A stretch of DNA of 64,000 nt from Cryptomeria japonica (lineage: Eukaryota > Streptophyta > Pinopsida > Cupressales > Cupressaceae): positions 189,809,391-189,873,390 of the forward strand of contig NC_081406.1 in the NCBI RefSeq assembly GCF_030272615.1. Reading direction: 5' to 3'. The notes beneath the pieces were generated by a model, which saw only the letters and a list, made by a program, of their open reading frames with translations, searched no databases and was not told the DNA's origin. Shown piece after piece: positions 1 through 12,605 of the stretch; position 1 is the first letter of the stretch, and the number at the start of each line of letters is the position of its first letter. Made by a program: the position numbers and the translations under genes.

Positions 1-6
1 TACTTT

Positions 7-1357
7 TGTTGGCAACAACAATGAAGGAAAACTGAGAGGGGGGGTGAATTAGTTTTCACCAGATATGACAATTTAAGCACAACTTCATAGCTAATCAATT
101 ACAATAAATTACAACAGGGAAAAAGATAAGCACAATAACAACAACACACATAACACCAAGATTTTGACATGGAAAACCCAGTTAAGGGAAAAACCACGGT
201 GGAAACCTACCCACAATAAAATGATACTCTGTAGTAGTATGTATCAAATTACAATGGGGAATGTACATGCATTCGGGCACACTTCCTAGAGCTCACTGCT
301 CAAAAACAAGGAGGGCTACAACCTTGAAGAAGGCACACTGCCTTACAAAGATCAGACAACAATCCGGATTAGATCAACTAAAAGAATAGCATCTCAAAAT
401 GCTTGATGTTAGTTCCAGTTAAGCACATTTTTCTGCCCTGCAACACTCTCTGCTCTACACTTGTCTCCGAAAGATGAATTTTCTTGTTCTCACATACACC
501 ACTCTCTAATAATGTAGACACAACATTGATATCCAAATTACATGAATATGACACCTATTTATACAAATCATCAACCTTGACTACAAGGTTGGCTCGGCCC
601 TTAAGACCTAATTACAAAATTACATCACATGATACATAGATCAACCACTGGACCAATACAATTCCATGATGATATAGAATGCACCCAAATCAAATCCATG
701 AACATGCAATACCACCTGAAATATCACCAAGATCATCTGCAACACGCTACACCACCAGAAATGTTGCATAACATGAAGAACATCACCGAACCCATAAGAT
801 CCTTAATAGCATGCACAATTATCAATGCGAAGCAGTAAAAAAAATAGGACACAATTAGGAAACACCAATAAGCACATTAGAACCATCTGCAATAGCTGCA
901 CCAACACCACTTAGTTAAATCTTCATCAATCAACACGCTGATACTCAGAAACACTCAATAGTAGCAATTGGGACTAGAAAGATAACTTTCAGAGCACCAA
1001 ATCATGAACCATCTGAATTGAAGATACACATGAACATCCCAAACACTCTACCAAATCTGTAACTCAAGATATAATCATTCTGGAGTACAATGGATCAAAT
1101 ACCAGAACACTGAAATAATGAACAATGAAAAACCAATCCTCATACCGAAATCTATAACTCGATTAAATCACCATGTAGCATCAAGAAACCAACACTGAAT
1201 CAGCTAGAGATACTTCATTACTAAAATCACAAATCTGCACCAGCACATCTGCAACATACCAGCTAAAACAACCAAACCAACTCTCTGCAATATAGGAACA
1301 CAGGAATATGTTGACATCAATGATAACAACATATCCTAACAGGAGCAATATCCAACA
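7..1357 (-). repeat. 3' LTR of Copia element A
   Basis: This copy matches 5936-7283 over its length with scattered substitutions and small indels. It begins TGTTGG and ends CCAACA on the plus strand. The plus-strand block 'gagggggggtgaatt' near its left end is the complement of the C-rich 'gattcaccccccc' stretch found just before the LTR ends of elements B and D. Only six bases of left flank are in the window. Confidence 0.9.
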
Positions 1358-1372
1358 ATCTCCCCCTTTGGC
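1358..1372 (-). other. Polypurine tract of element A
   Basis: The minus strand reads CCAAAGGGGGAGAT immediately upstream of the 3' LTR, the expected place for second-strand priming. Element B has nearly the same tract at 18593-18604. Confidence 0.85.
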
Positions 1373-1691
1373 ATTGATGACAACATATAGATGTGAAAAA
1401 AAATCAATACAAAGAAAGAAATCAACACCAATGATCTCCCCTTTGATAATTCACACAAAGCTTCCAAAATAGGGTTGTTTTCACATGCTTCTCTCCCCCT
1501 TTGACATCAATGCAAAAAGGCTTTGAAAACAAAATATCTCCCTCTAAGAATATGAAAATTATGATTCTCTCCCCAAGAACAAACCACTGAACCACACACT
1601 AACTACTCTTGTTGAGTAGCAGCACCTTCTCATCAATCCAAATAAGAAGATAAGACTATGAAGTCCACTGGATTGATGCATCTCAATGCAT

Positions 1692-3240
1692 CTAGTTCTC
1701 ATCAGGAGGGGCAGGGACCTCTAACTTATCTCTCAAATATACAAATGTATCGATAAGAAAAGTCTTAGTTAAGATATCTGCAATCTGATCCTTTGTAGAT
1801 ATATACTCCAATTTGATTTCTTCCTCACTGACTTTCTCCCTCAATAAATGATACTTGATTGATATATGCTTTATTTTAGAATGCAGTACCAGATTCTTGG
1901 AAATATTAATAGCACTTGAATTATCACAATATATAACAGTAGGCTCATCATAAACAACTCTAATGTCCTTGAGTATCTGTTTCATCCAAACTACCTAAGT
2001 ACAGTTGTTGGCAACAACAATGTATTCAACTTCTGGAGTAGATAGAAAAATAGCATCTTGCTTCTTACTTGCCCAAGAAACCAATTCTTTCCCAAAAAGA
2101 ATGCACCACTGGAGGTACTCTTTCGGTCATCAACATCACCTACCCAATCAGCATTAGTATAACCACATAACATGGAATCATCATTCTTCGAATACCACAA
2201 ACCATAGTCAGTTGTCCCCTTCAAGTATCTAAAAATCCTCTTCACAACAATAACATGACTCTCTTTAGGATCAGCTTGAAATCTTGCACAAAGACAACAA
2301 GCATGAATAATATATAGTATAGTTTGAGTCAGGTATAGCAATCCACCAACCATAGATCTATACAAGGTTTGATTAAGTTTTAGAGATTCGTCATGCTTAG
2401 ACAACTTGTATCCAGTGACCATAGGAGTTCCAATAGGTTGGAGTTATCTAACCCAAAATTCTTCAACAATTCCTTCACATACTTAGATTGAGAAATGAAA
2501 ATGCCTTTATCAGTTTGTGTAATCTACAATCTTAAGAAGAATTTCAGCTCACCTATCATAGACATCTCAAACTCTTTTTTCATATCATTTGCAAACCTCA
2601 TACTCAAATCATCATCTCCTCCAAAAATAATGTCATCAACAAAAAATTCAACAATCAAAATGTTTTCATTATCAACCTTAAATTATAAATTACTATCAGC
2701 ACTACCTTTAGAGAATCCCAACTTCATCAAATACCTTTCGAATCTAGCATACCAAGCTCTAGGGGCTTGTTTAAGTCCATACAGTTCTTTCTTCAATCTA
2801 CATACCATGTCTCCTTCTTCTAATAATGAAAACCCATCAAATTTCTCAATGTAGACTTCCTCTTCCAAATCACCATTCAAAAAGGATGACTTCACATCCA
2901 TCTGATATACCTTGAAATTCTTATATGCAGCATATACAAGAAGTAATCTAACAGCTACAATTCTAGCTACCGGAGCAAAAGCCTCTTCATAATCAATACC
3001 TTCCATTTGTGAATATCCCTTACATACCAGTCTTTCTTTGTTTCTAACAACTTCACGGGCTTCATTCAATTTATTTTTGAATACCCATTTTGTACCAATC
3101 ACATTCTTGTCTTTTGGTCTCAAAACAAGTTCCCATGTATTGTTCTTCTCAATCTGATTCAACTCTTCTTCCATAGCTTTAATCCAATTCTCATCTTTAC
3201 AAGCTTCAACATCTTTAGGTTCAATCTTGGAATCAAACAT
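1692..3240 (-). pseudogene. Decayed Copia reverse transcriptase-RNase H, element A
   Basis: 3240-2683 encodes the RT amino part ([67 protein letters not shown]). The catalytic box reads FVDD near 2633-2642 where Copia elements usually have YVDD. RNase H follows in two phases: 2422-1991 (…DYGLWYSKNDDSMLCGYTNA, DADW replaced by NADW) and 1985-1692 (YCDNSSAINISKNLVLHSKI, KHISIKYHLLREKV). The reading frame is cut by at least three stops or frameshifts, so no full RT can be made. Confidence 0.9.
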
Positions 3241-3427
3241 ATCTCTTCAGCAACAATCCTTCTCCTAGTCATCACACCTTTAGTTTTATCACCAATAATC
3301 TAGTATTCTGAATGATTTAATCTCACATACCTCAAAGTCGTTTGATTATTCTAATTCTTGGGTTCTTGAACTTCTTCTCCAGCAGAAATAATATTTGGAT
3401 TAACTGTATCTACTAGATCATTCTTCT

Positions 3428-4894
3428 TTAGGCTCTCAGTATGCACTTGCCTTGAAATAACATCCTGATCATCAAACTTAAACTCTTATCTGCATGCTCT
3501 GATCTTCTTTCCATGACATTCATCAACTTCACATTTGCACTTTCCACTATCTTTCTCAACCTCTCATTGTAACATTGGTAGGCTTTGCTTTTAGTAGAAT
3601 AATCCAAGAAGATTCCTTCATCACATCTTGCATCAAAATTCCCTATATCCTCCTCTCTTTTGATATAACATTTGCTTCCAAAAATTCTGAAATATCTAAT
3701 TGCAGGAACATGATCAAACCATAACTCATAATGAGTCTTCCCGGAATCACATTTTATATGCACTTGATTGAATGTGTATACAACAATACTAATATCTTCT
3801 CTCCAAAAGGTCTTCAAAACATTTTGTTCAATCAACATAGTCCTTGTAGCATCCAAAATAGTTTTGTTCTTCCTTTCAACAACTCCATTCTGTTGAGATG
3901 TTCTAGGAGCAAGTAAATGTCTTCTAATTCCATGCTTTTCACAAAATGAATCAAACTCACCGGATGTTAATTATCCTCCTCTGTCAGATCTCGGACATTT
4001 CAGTTTCAATCTTGTCCTTGTCTCCACTTTAGATTTGAATATCTTGAAATTCTCCAGTGCTTTTGATTTCTCCCTAACAAAAGTAACCCAAATCATTCTA
4101 GAATAGTCATCAATCAACAACATGAAATATCTGGCACCCTGCACACTTCTCACTCTTGTAGGACCACACAAATCAGTATGCATGAGATCTAATAATCCAT
4201 TAGATTTATATTGCTTACTTTTGAATAAAATTCTTTTTATCTTTCCCAACTGACATTCTTTACATATCAGATTAGAAGGCTTCACAATCTTAGGTAAATC
4301 TCTAACAACTTGAGTAGAACTTATCTTAATCATGCAATCAAAATTAATATGAAACATCCTTTTATGCCACAACCAACTTTCATCTATCTGAGCAATCAAA
4401 CAACTTTTCTCATCAGCATTCAAATGAAAGATATTACCTTTAGTCTTAGTTCCTGATGCAATCTCTATACCAGAGGCATTCAAAATCTTGCATCTACCAT
4501 TAATCAATTGCAAATCATATTCCTTATCAACAATCTATCCAACACTCAAAATATTATGCTTCAAAATTTCCACATATAAGATATCATTAGTATTATGCTT
4601 ACCATCAAGAGAAATAAAACCTCTACCATGAATTACACAAGCTTTATCAACTTCAAATCTTACTATACCACCATCATACTTCTCCATACTCACAAATTTA
4701 CTTTTATCACCTGTCATATGATGTAAATAACCACTGTTAATTACCCATTCATCTTTCTCCTCAATCTTAGCATCCAAAGCTTTCTCCTCAACAATGCAGC
4801 TTGTAGAATCCACTAGTACCAGATTATCTTCCTTGATAGAAATAAATATAAATTCATCTTTTGAATTCCCATTCTCAGACTCTTCATTTGTCAT
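3428..4894 (-). pseudogene. Decayed Copia protease-integrase, element A
   Basis: The protease motif near 4736 reads WVINSGYLHHMTG: the catalytic Asp of the usual Asp-Ser-Gly triad is Asn. It is followed by a GAG-pre-integrase segment (LWHKRMFHINFDCMIKISS … CKECQLGKIKR) with the His-His-Cys-Cys zinc residues, then the integrase core, with the first catalytic Asp in LMHTDLCGP and the second in the RSDRGG context. The frame stops after RSDRGG near 3971 and resumes in another phase at 3856 with …MLIEQNVLKTFWRED. The product would mature polyprotein and insert cDNA. Active-site loss and frameshifts make it dead. Confidence 0.88.
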
Positions 4895-4899
4895 GCCTT

Positions 4900-5879
4900 C
4901 ATCAGCAACATAATAACATTTCCTCTAATATTTGTACTTATAGTTAGTATTATAGGGATTACCATACTTGTCGTGCTTCTCATATCTATCATGCTTATCA
5001 AATTTATCATGCTTATCATACTTTGACATTATTTCAAGACACCTAGAAGAAAAATGTCCTATCTTATTACAAGAGAAACATTTCAAAGGTAACTTCCCAT
5101 CATACTTATCAGCTCCCTTAGGAAATATCTAAGCAATAAGTGCTTCAAGCTCTTCCAACTCTCTTTCTTGTTCTTCTATCTCTCTCATTTCTCTTTCATA
5201 TCTGGAAACCCTAGATGAACTTTATCTCGGATCATACTTTTGCTTCTCAGATATAGAGGCTTTAAATGCAGTCTCAGATTTACCATGTGATTCTCCAAAT
5301 TCACTTAACTCAAAAGTAGCAAGTTTACTAACCAACATTTCTCTTGTTGAGTGGTCATAGTCTGGATCTCATCAATAGCAGCAAATTTAGGTTTGTAAGC
5401 AAGGGGCAAGGATCTCAGCACTTTAGCAACAATCTCATCTTCTTCAAGAGTTCCACCGACACATCTGATGTTCATGACAAGTTCATTCACTTTAGCCATA
5501 AAGGATGATATGTTCTCATCTTCTCCCATCTTTAGCATCTTATACTTTCCTTTCAAACTCTGCAGTTTAGCAACTTTGACATGTTTATCTCCTCCATACA
5601 AAGTCTCTGACTTTTCCCAAATAATGTGCAGTCTGCAATCCCATCACATTAGTCATCTCTGAATCAGTCGGGGCACTCAACAATGCTTATTTTATGTTTA
5701 GCATTCTTGATGTCATTTGCAATAACCAGACCATTCTGAGAAACATTGTAGGTACTCTTTGTAATCTTCTAGTAATCATTTCCAAGACACTTCAAATGAC
5801 ACTCCTTCTGGTCCTTCCATATAGTGTAATTGCTTCCATCAAATCTCAGACTCTCTTTCTTGAAAACATAGGTTGCCAT
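4900..5879 (-). pseudogene. Decayed Copia gag, element A
   Basis: A gag frame can be followed on the minus strand from the ATG at 5879. It opens with MATYVFKKESLRFDGSNY, then hits a stop (…GNDY*) and further breaks. The segment 5601-5305 encodes the UBN2-type gag core (MYGGDKHVKVAKLQSLKGKY, then an ENISSFMAKVNELV stretch). A CCHC zinc knuckle CFSCNKIGHFSSRC lies near 5025-5095 and all four metal ligands are intact. After it comes a repetitive stretch (KYDKHDKFDKHDRYEKHDKY) made by tandem duplication of a short Lys-His-Asp-Lys unit, unusual in gag. In an active element this protein would form the particle that packages element RNA. In-frame stops make it non-functional. Confidence 0.85.
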
Positions 5880-5921
5880 CTCATATCTCCTCAAGTGATC
5901 AAGCTTCTTCCGGGGGGTGTA

Positions 5922-5933
5922 GCTCTGATACCA
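5922..5933 (-). other. Primer binding site of element A
   Basis: On the minus strand this reads TGGTATCAGAGC, the complement of the plant initiator-methionine tRNA 3' end used by most plant Copia elements. A two-base spacer (5934-5935) separates it from the LTR. Confidence 0.9.
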
Positions 5934-5935
5934 AT

Positions 5936-7283
5936 TATTGGCAACAACAATGAAGGAAAACTACGAGGGCGGTGAATCAGTTTTCACTGGATATAACAAT
6001 TTAAGAACAACTTCATATCTGATCAATTACAATAAATTACAACAAAAACAAAGATAAGCACAATATTAGCAACACATATAACACCAAGATTTTGACATGG
6101 AAAGCCTGGTTAAGAGAAAATCCATGGTGGGAACCTACCCACAATAAAATGATACTCTGCAGTAATATGTGTAAATATTACAAAGGGGAATGAACATGCA
6201 TTCAAGCACACTACCTAGAGCTCACTGCTCAAAAATGAGGGCTACAACCCTGAAGAAGGCTCACTACCTTACAAAGATCAGACAACAATCCAGATTAGAT
6301 GAACTGAAAGAATAACATTTCCAAATGCCTAATGACAGTTCCGGTTAAACACATTTGTTTGCCCTGCAACACTCTCTACTCTACACTTCTCACCGAAAGA
6401 TGAATTTGCTTGTTCACACATTCACCACTCTCTAATAATGCAGATACAACACCAATATCTAAATTACATGAATATGACACCTATTTATACAAATCATCAA
6501 CCTTGACTACAAGTTCGGCTCAACCCTTAAGACATAATTATAAAATTAGATCACACAATACATAGGTCAACCATCAGACCAATACAATGCCATGACAACA
6601 TATCATGGACCCATATCAAATACACGAAGATGCAACACCACCAGAAATCTTGCTAGGATCATTCACAACACACAACACCATTGAAAATGTCGCATAACAC
6701 GAAGAACATCACTGAACCCATAAGATCCTCAATAACGTGCACAATGATCAATATAGACTAGCAAAATAAATAGGACACGATTAGGAAACACCGACAAGCA
6801 TGTTAGAACCATCCGCAATAGTTACACCAACACCACTTAATCAAATCTTCATCGATCAACTGACTAATACTCAGGAACACTCAACAACAGCAAATGGGAA
6901 TAGAAAGATAGCTTGTGGAGCACCAAATCATGAACCATCTGAATTGCAAATATACATGAACATCCCAAACACTCTCCCAAATCCGTAACTCAAGATATAA
7001 TCATTCTGGAGCACAACGGATCAAATACCAGAATACTACAATACTGAACACTAAAAAACCAATCCTCATACTGGAATCCATAACTCGATCAAATCACCAT
7101 GTAGAATCATGAAATCAACACTAAATCAACTAGAGATACTTCATTACTGAAATCACAAATCTGCACTAGCACATCTGCAACATACCAACTGAAACAACCA
7201 AACCAATTCTCTACAATATAGGAACACAAGAATATGTTGACATCAATGGCAATAACATATCCTAGCAGCAGCAATATCCAACA
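5936..7283 (-). repeat. 5' LTR of Copia element A
   Basis: Direct repeat of 7-1357. Its minus-strand 3' end lies two bases from the primer binding site, which fixes it as the 5' LTR of a minus-strand element. The 32-72 ORFs here (for example at 6800-6988) have no retroviral content and are chance frames in the LTR. Confidence 0.9.
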
Positions 7284-7432
7284 AATTTTTCTTATCTTAT
7301 GATTCTTTTGTGTGATTTTCCACAAAGCCTTGCAAAAATTATCAAAATATGGCATGATTTCAAACTAGAAATCTTGTTCAACATTTTGGAAGATAAAATT
7401 TAATCTCATTTTTAGGAACTTCTATTGAGATT

Positions 7433-8166
7433 TGTAGACACCTAAAATTGTCCTAGCCTAATTAAATAAATATTTTATTTATTTAATTATTTTATCCTAA
7501 GTCTTCTATTAATTAAATAGATTTTTATTTATTTAATTCATTCATTTATCATTTTGTATCATTTTCACAAAATTAAATAAATATTTTATTTATTTAATTG
7601 GTCCCACTTCTTCTATTAACTGAATAAATCTCAATTTATTTAATTAACTCATTATCTTTTTCCTTCTATGACACTTGTCATTCATTTCATAATTCACATT
7701 TAACCACCTCTCTAATATTTTCTTGTTTTTTATACCTACCCTTTAATCCTAGCCAACCATTTATTCTTTCACCTCTTAATCATTTCCCTCTGTTTCTAAG
7801 GTACTCTATATATAATAGGATCCTTCCATTCTTAGCAATCCCTAATGCAATCATAATCCTAATCATTCAATAAATTCTCATGCATCCTTTCACAAAGATA
7901 ATCACTCAAGTGTCTACACAACCACAATCCATTCTTTGTTGAGCTCTTGTGCACAATACAAATTCTAAGAGCAATAATATCAAACAAGATCAATGAAGAT
8001 AGGAAACAATGGAGATCAAACCTTAATGAGTATGTGAATGGTATAATCTTTCATTATTTTGTATTTTGCATGTTTTTAGGTTCTTCACTGGTGTATGGTG
8101 GATTTTAATTGTAGAAATAGGGTTTTTATGTGGATGGATATTTGTTGGTTTTACAATAGTTTAACA
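7433..8166 (+). repeat. Solo LTR-like copy, Gypsy-like family
   Basis: Begins TGTAGACACC and ends TTTAACA. It is rich in interleaved TTTATTTAATT blocks between 7450 and 7630. Its later half (gctcttgtgcacaatac, gatcaatgaagatagg, ggtataatctttcat) matches the reverse complement of 34469-35236, where the same family is followed by a primer-site-like sequence. No internal region adjoins this copy and the flanking 5-mers (agatt, tccca) do not match, so it is a solo LTR with lost or mis-set ends. TATA-like 'ctctatatataa' sits at about 7805. Confidence 0.65.
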
Positions 8167-9492
8167 TCCCAATTTTATTGTATACAATATCAATTTCTCT
8201 ACGTATACTAAATCCATTTCTATAATCTTCTCATATGAAGATAAGTGAAGCTAATAAACTTTATCACTTATGGGTGCTTCTTGATCACTAGAGTAATGTA
8301 ACTTATATAATAGTCAAAGTTCCACTAAAGTCTCCTTTACAAGGTTCATCCCTATCCTCAAGGGTATCAGTGTACAGATGAAGTCATAAAATTCCCATGG
8401 GCATGATTCTCATAGTAATTAGCTTAAATAAAATTTTGGTTCATTGTGCTCATGGTTGGTCTTAGTACTTTTGTCCAACTTTTATCTCCTCTTAGCCACA
8501 TGATAGGGGTGCTCCTAGCTAGTTGGATATTAAAAATTTTCCTCAACTAGATTTGGTAAATTATTCCACCATTAAATAGACTTGGTCATTAAATGGAGAA
8601 GTAGATAATGAAGATGTTATATGTTGGGAGCCAATTCTAAGGAACCAAGACCCTTTTGATGGATAGGGAAATCTTGATGACCATAATCCACCTCCACTTG
8701 CTACTAGATCCATAGCTCTTACTACTTAGCTCGTGGTTTAAATGTGTTTTATTTTATCTCTTTTGATATATGTTTATTTAAGATGTGGCCTTGTATAGAA
8801 TTTGGGGTATGAATCATTCTACCAACCTTTTTTATAGGTGTGGTTTAAAATACTTGTTTATACAAAGTAATATATATGTTGATGATCCATCATAAAAATG
8901 TGTGCACCATGAAAATAAAATAGGTACCAAAGATTAAATATGTATAGGATAATTGTACACCTAGATAAAGTTTATGAGAGGAATAAACTATCGAGAATTC
9001 ATTCTAGACAAAGCCAGAATCACAATTTAGTTCTGTGATAATCCTAACAATGTGAATTTGACGTTAAAATATTGATTGTAAAGCACAACATGAATCATAA
9101 TATATTCATCCTCAATTCATAAAATTGATTAAAAATCCAGAGTCCCTTAACTTCACCCATTTATTATTTACATTTATCAATCTTGGCTCTTAATTATTTT
9201 TTATTTAATTGTATATAATTGTCTTTATCAATATTCCTCCTATGTTAATCTTATGATGTGTTGCATTTCCCTATATTGCTTACGTTTTTGTGGTTATTTG
9301 ATAGTTTATCAAGTTAGTTATTTTATTTAGATAGGTTTGTTATTCTTTAAAGTGAACTAATTACATGTGGTGTTGAGATTGTTGCTAATTATAAAGGTGA
9401 ATAATGTATCAATCACACTTTTTCCTATCTATTTTGGACTTTTCTTGGACCTTTGTCCCTAATATAGTAATCTAGTATTCAAATGTTGTATT
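8167..9492. other. AT-rich non-coding stretch
   Basis: No frame with recognisable coding content, no RNA gene and no clear repeat pair was seen between the solo LTR and element C. The sequence is probably decayed repeat DNA. Confidence 0.5.
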
Positions 9493-9885
9493 TGTAGGAG
9501 TTGATGATCAACCATAGGAACTAAGAATCATTTACAAGTAAAATACATGTCACACAAAAGAGATTAGGCAAATATTGTATGCTCTATAACAACTAGGGAA
9601 TTTTGTATTATTGAACAAAATAATTGGAGATACAATACTGGAGGTACAATTACAATGAATGAGTGAATCCTTATAAATAATGGATGAAACCCTCCCTGAT
9701 GCTAAAATCAGGAGAACTAAAGCAATGCAAAGTAGGAGCTAAATTAAGCTCAATTACATCTAGAAATAATGTTAGAAAATAAAACTCTAGATAATAAAAG
9801 GAACCCATTTTTAGCTTAAGTAAAAAATCAATTAAATGACCTAATTAATAAATAATTAGATAACTGCCCTAAAATTACTCCAACA
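9493..9885 (-). repeat. 3' LTR of element C
   Basis: Starts TGTAGGAGTTGATGATC and ends ACTCCAACA on the plus strand. It aligns with 20517-20894 throughout, with a short insertion near 9660-9690 absent from the other copy. The minus strand begins TGTTGGAGTAATTTTAGG. Confidence 0.88.
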
Positions 9886-10786
9886 TCCATGGCTTAAGAG
9901 TAACTTAGGGAGGAGCTAAAGAGCTAATATTAATCTAAAATGCAGTCATGAATGAGTTTAGAGAACTAGGTCTGATCTAGTACTCATTTACAAACGAATG
10001 CAAAACAATGCAACTCACACCAATGAGGTCTCTCTAAATGGACAAAAAGAGAAAAAACACATGTGAAAAAAACCCTCTCCAAAACTGAGAGATGCAATGA
10101 AACAAAAAAGGTACTACATGTGACTAAGATGGACTCCAAGTGACCCCCCAAGTATCTAATCAGTCACAGAAGTACAATGAATATCCCCTATAAGAGAGAG
10201 AAGTAGAGACGATGTATCCCCCCATAAGAGAGAAGCTCTAATGCCAAAGATGAAGACTCGAGGACATATGTTAATGAAGATCCAAGAGTGACAAACCATG
10301 TTCCTCCTCCTAGGAAGAAACAAATCAAGTGGCCAAGGCACAAGCGAATCCATGAAAGGAGATGAAAATAATAGTCTCATGATGTGTCATGGAAGACTAC
10401 TCAATTGTCCAACTATCCAAATCAAAAGATGCCAAAACAACTGAATCAAATCCAAAATATTGTAAATATACCTATTGAACAACCTCTAGAGGCACTGAAG
10501 ATGGGATGATAGAAATACTCAAACTACCATCAAGGAGGAATGGAATATTCTTAATCATGTCCCCAATGTATGGAGTGTGTGAAGTATCCAACAATGTCAT
10601 GATATTTGGCAAATATTCATCCCACTTTGTTGAAACTAGAAGGGAACAATCAACCCGCTAAACTGAACTAATCTCCTTAGAAGCAAGAGGTAGAGGAGGA
10701 TCAAAACAAGTCTCAGGAACCATTGTGGATGACTCAAGAACACATAAGTTCAAGCGACCAAAACTCTCCTCATATTTCTAATTCAC
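9886..10786 (-). other. Element C segment without pol
   Basis: This is where integrase, RT and RNase H should lie. I see no DDE, VDD or RNase H motif on either strand. The 74-codon frame at 10156-10380 has no family resemblance. Confidence 0.6.
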
Positions 10787-11260
10787 TCACGATACATGAG
10801 AGATAAAACTAGATGCATGCTCAATGGGAGCAAAATGAGAGAACTCATTAAATTGAGATGCATGATCAACACTGCCAACTACAACAAGCTCTCTACTATG
10901 CAGATCTCTTATGAGCATTGAATTAGGGGTGAATTCAATTGTCCTTCTTATCCCACTATGAGTAATCTGCTTGATGGAAATAAGGTTGGAAGATAATGCA
11001 AGGATACAAAGAACATTATTGAATGTGCCACCATAAACCTCAATAGAACCACTCCCATTAACACTCATGAAAGTATTATTACCCATTAAAATAAGTAAAA
11101 CATAATACACTCAAAATAATGTAATATACCCTCTAATGATATCATATGATGTGAAACTCTTGAATCAAGAAGCCATCTAGAGGACTGAGAATGTGTCGAT
11201 GCAAAGAGAGCATGGCATTTCATCTTTTCTTCACCATGTGCCATAGATGAAGACCCAAAA
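10787..11260 (-). pseudogene. Protease and pre-integrase remnant of element C
   Basis: Around 11158 the minus strand reads SSRWLLDSRVSHHM, the Copia protease motif with Asp-Ser-Arg in place of Asp-Ser-Gly. 11110-10787 continues with GNNTFMSVNGSGSIEVYGGT, NVLCILALSSNLISIKQITH and RELVVVGSVDHASQF, which fits the protease carboxy end and GAG-pre-integrase region of plant Copia polyproteins. No integrase core follows. Confidence 0.75.
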
Positions 11261-12600
11261 TGTCCAAGTCCTAAAGAGGTGGAAGACGATGCATTAGATG
11301 AAGGCAGTTGAATATTATTATTTCAAAGAAGTTCTTTCAGATCATCAATCTACTTTGCATAACATCGATGCTCATGATACCTTGGTTTGGTGCAATAAGT
11401 ACACATAGGCTTGTTCTTCCTAGATGAAGACCTCTTGGAAAAGGTGGAAGTATCTAAATCATGTCCATGTGACTCTGAAACTAGAGGAATAGATTGTGTA
11501 CCTTCATTCTTCAACTTCTTCTGCTTCCCTATAGATGTAAGAGTTTGAGCAACGGAGGCTTAAGATTTGGAACTAGAAATTGAATCAAGTTGTGATTGAT
11601 TGGCTTTCTCATGTGCCAATTACTCACAAAACACCTCAAATGAAGGCATGGTGAATGTGCTACCCAAACCATCCATGGTGGAATATAATGATGAAGCAAA
11701 GAACTAAAATTGGCCTTGAATCTTGGACAAAATTAGGAAGATGCACTGCTTATCAGTCTTCTTCTTGCCACAACCCTGTAACTACGATATAATAGATCTA
11801 AAATTCTCCCAAAAGTCCTCAATGGAAGGAAATGAATTAGGTGTAAATGATATCAAATCTATAGATCAAGATGAAGTGCGCTAAACTCATTAATACCCCC
11901 AAAATATCTCTCAAATTTGAGCCACATAGCCCTACAAGTGGTGCAGGAATCAGTATGCAACTCGAGACTGTTTGAAACATGTAGGCCAATTAAACCCATA
12001 GTCTGATCCATATTATATATTTATATGTTGAGTGATATCAAACTCACTATTCAAGTTTGGAAATTTTGATCTAAACAAGACCATAAACTCCTAGACCGAA
12101 GCAATTTGATCATTGTAGTCTTCCAGCTATGATAGTTATGAGGGTTGAGTTTCTCAATAAAAGGATCCACTATTAGGCTAGGGTTAAACAAATATAGAAA
12201 TCTAAAATATGACTATTCTATCCCCCCACGGAAAGAAAAATGAACCCTTTTGCACTTGTATAAGCTAAGAAATCACAAACTTGAGATATGACAAAAATTG
12301 AGATCACTGAGTACTTGGTGAATATTTTAGAAAAATTGACTATAAATTTGAATAGAGAACTCTAAGAGATTTCTAACGATGTGTGGAAGTTAAAAAATGC
12401 AATCTATTTGCTCAAGTTATGGCCCCAAAAGTGTAAAAATGAAGGCTAACTTTGAAAGCCCACTACAAAGAATTGATGCAGAATCCGATCAAACGACTTG
12501 TAGAATCAGATTAGTGTCGAAACCTGCTTTTCAACTATATCTTGTTTTCTTTATTTTGACTCCATATGATGAAGGTATGTGTATAAAACCAAATTCATGT
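11260..12600 (-). pseudogene. Decayed gag of element C
   Basis: Minus-strand fragments resemble Copia gag, such as TTCRAMWLKFERYFGGINEF near 11870-11945. A degenerate zinc knuckle lies near 11352-11393: CTYCTKPRYHEHRC, with Tyr at the position where the CX2CX4HX4C knuckle needs His. An in-frame stop follows four codons later (CYAK*). Stops and frame changes run through the region. The 5' part lies beyond the element B insertion, at 20124-20504. Confidence 0.6.
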
Positions 12601-12605
12601 CAATT
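12601..12605 (+). other. Target site duplication (left) of element B
   Basis: CAATT directly before the TGTTGG start of element B. The identical pentamer is at 20124-20128 directly after its CA end. The site lies inside element C, so B is younger than C. Confidence 0.93.

Larger units (their letters stand above)
7..7283 (-). mobile_element. Copia LTR retrotransposon A, full length, decayed
   Basis: Two direct repeats of about 1.35 kb (7-1357 and 5936-7283) bound a region whose minus strand encodes gag, protease, integrase, reverse transcriptase and RNase H in that order, the Copia (Ty1) order. The element starts TGTTGG and ends CCAACA on the plus strand; the 5' LTR copy has TATTGG. On the minus strand a TGGTATCAGAGC primer site follows the 5' LTR and a purine tract precedes the 3' LTR. 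The flanking 5-mers are acttt (2-6) and aattt (7284-7288), a target duplication with one mismatch. The coding region carries many stops and frameshifts and the protease active site is changed, so this copy is not autonomous. Confidence 0.93.
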
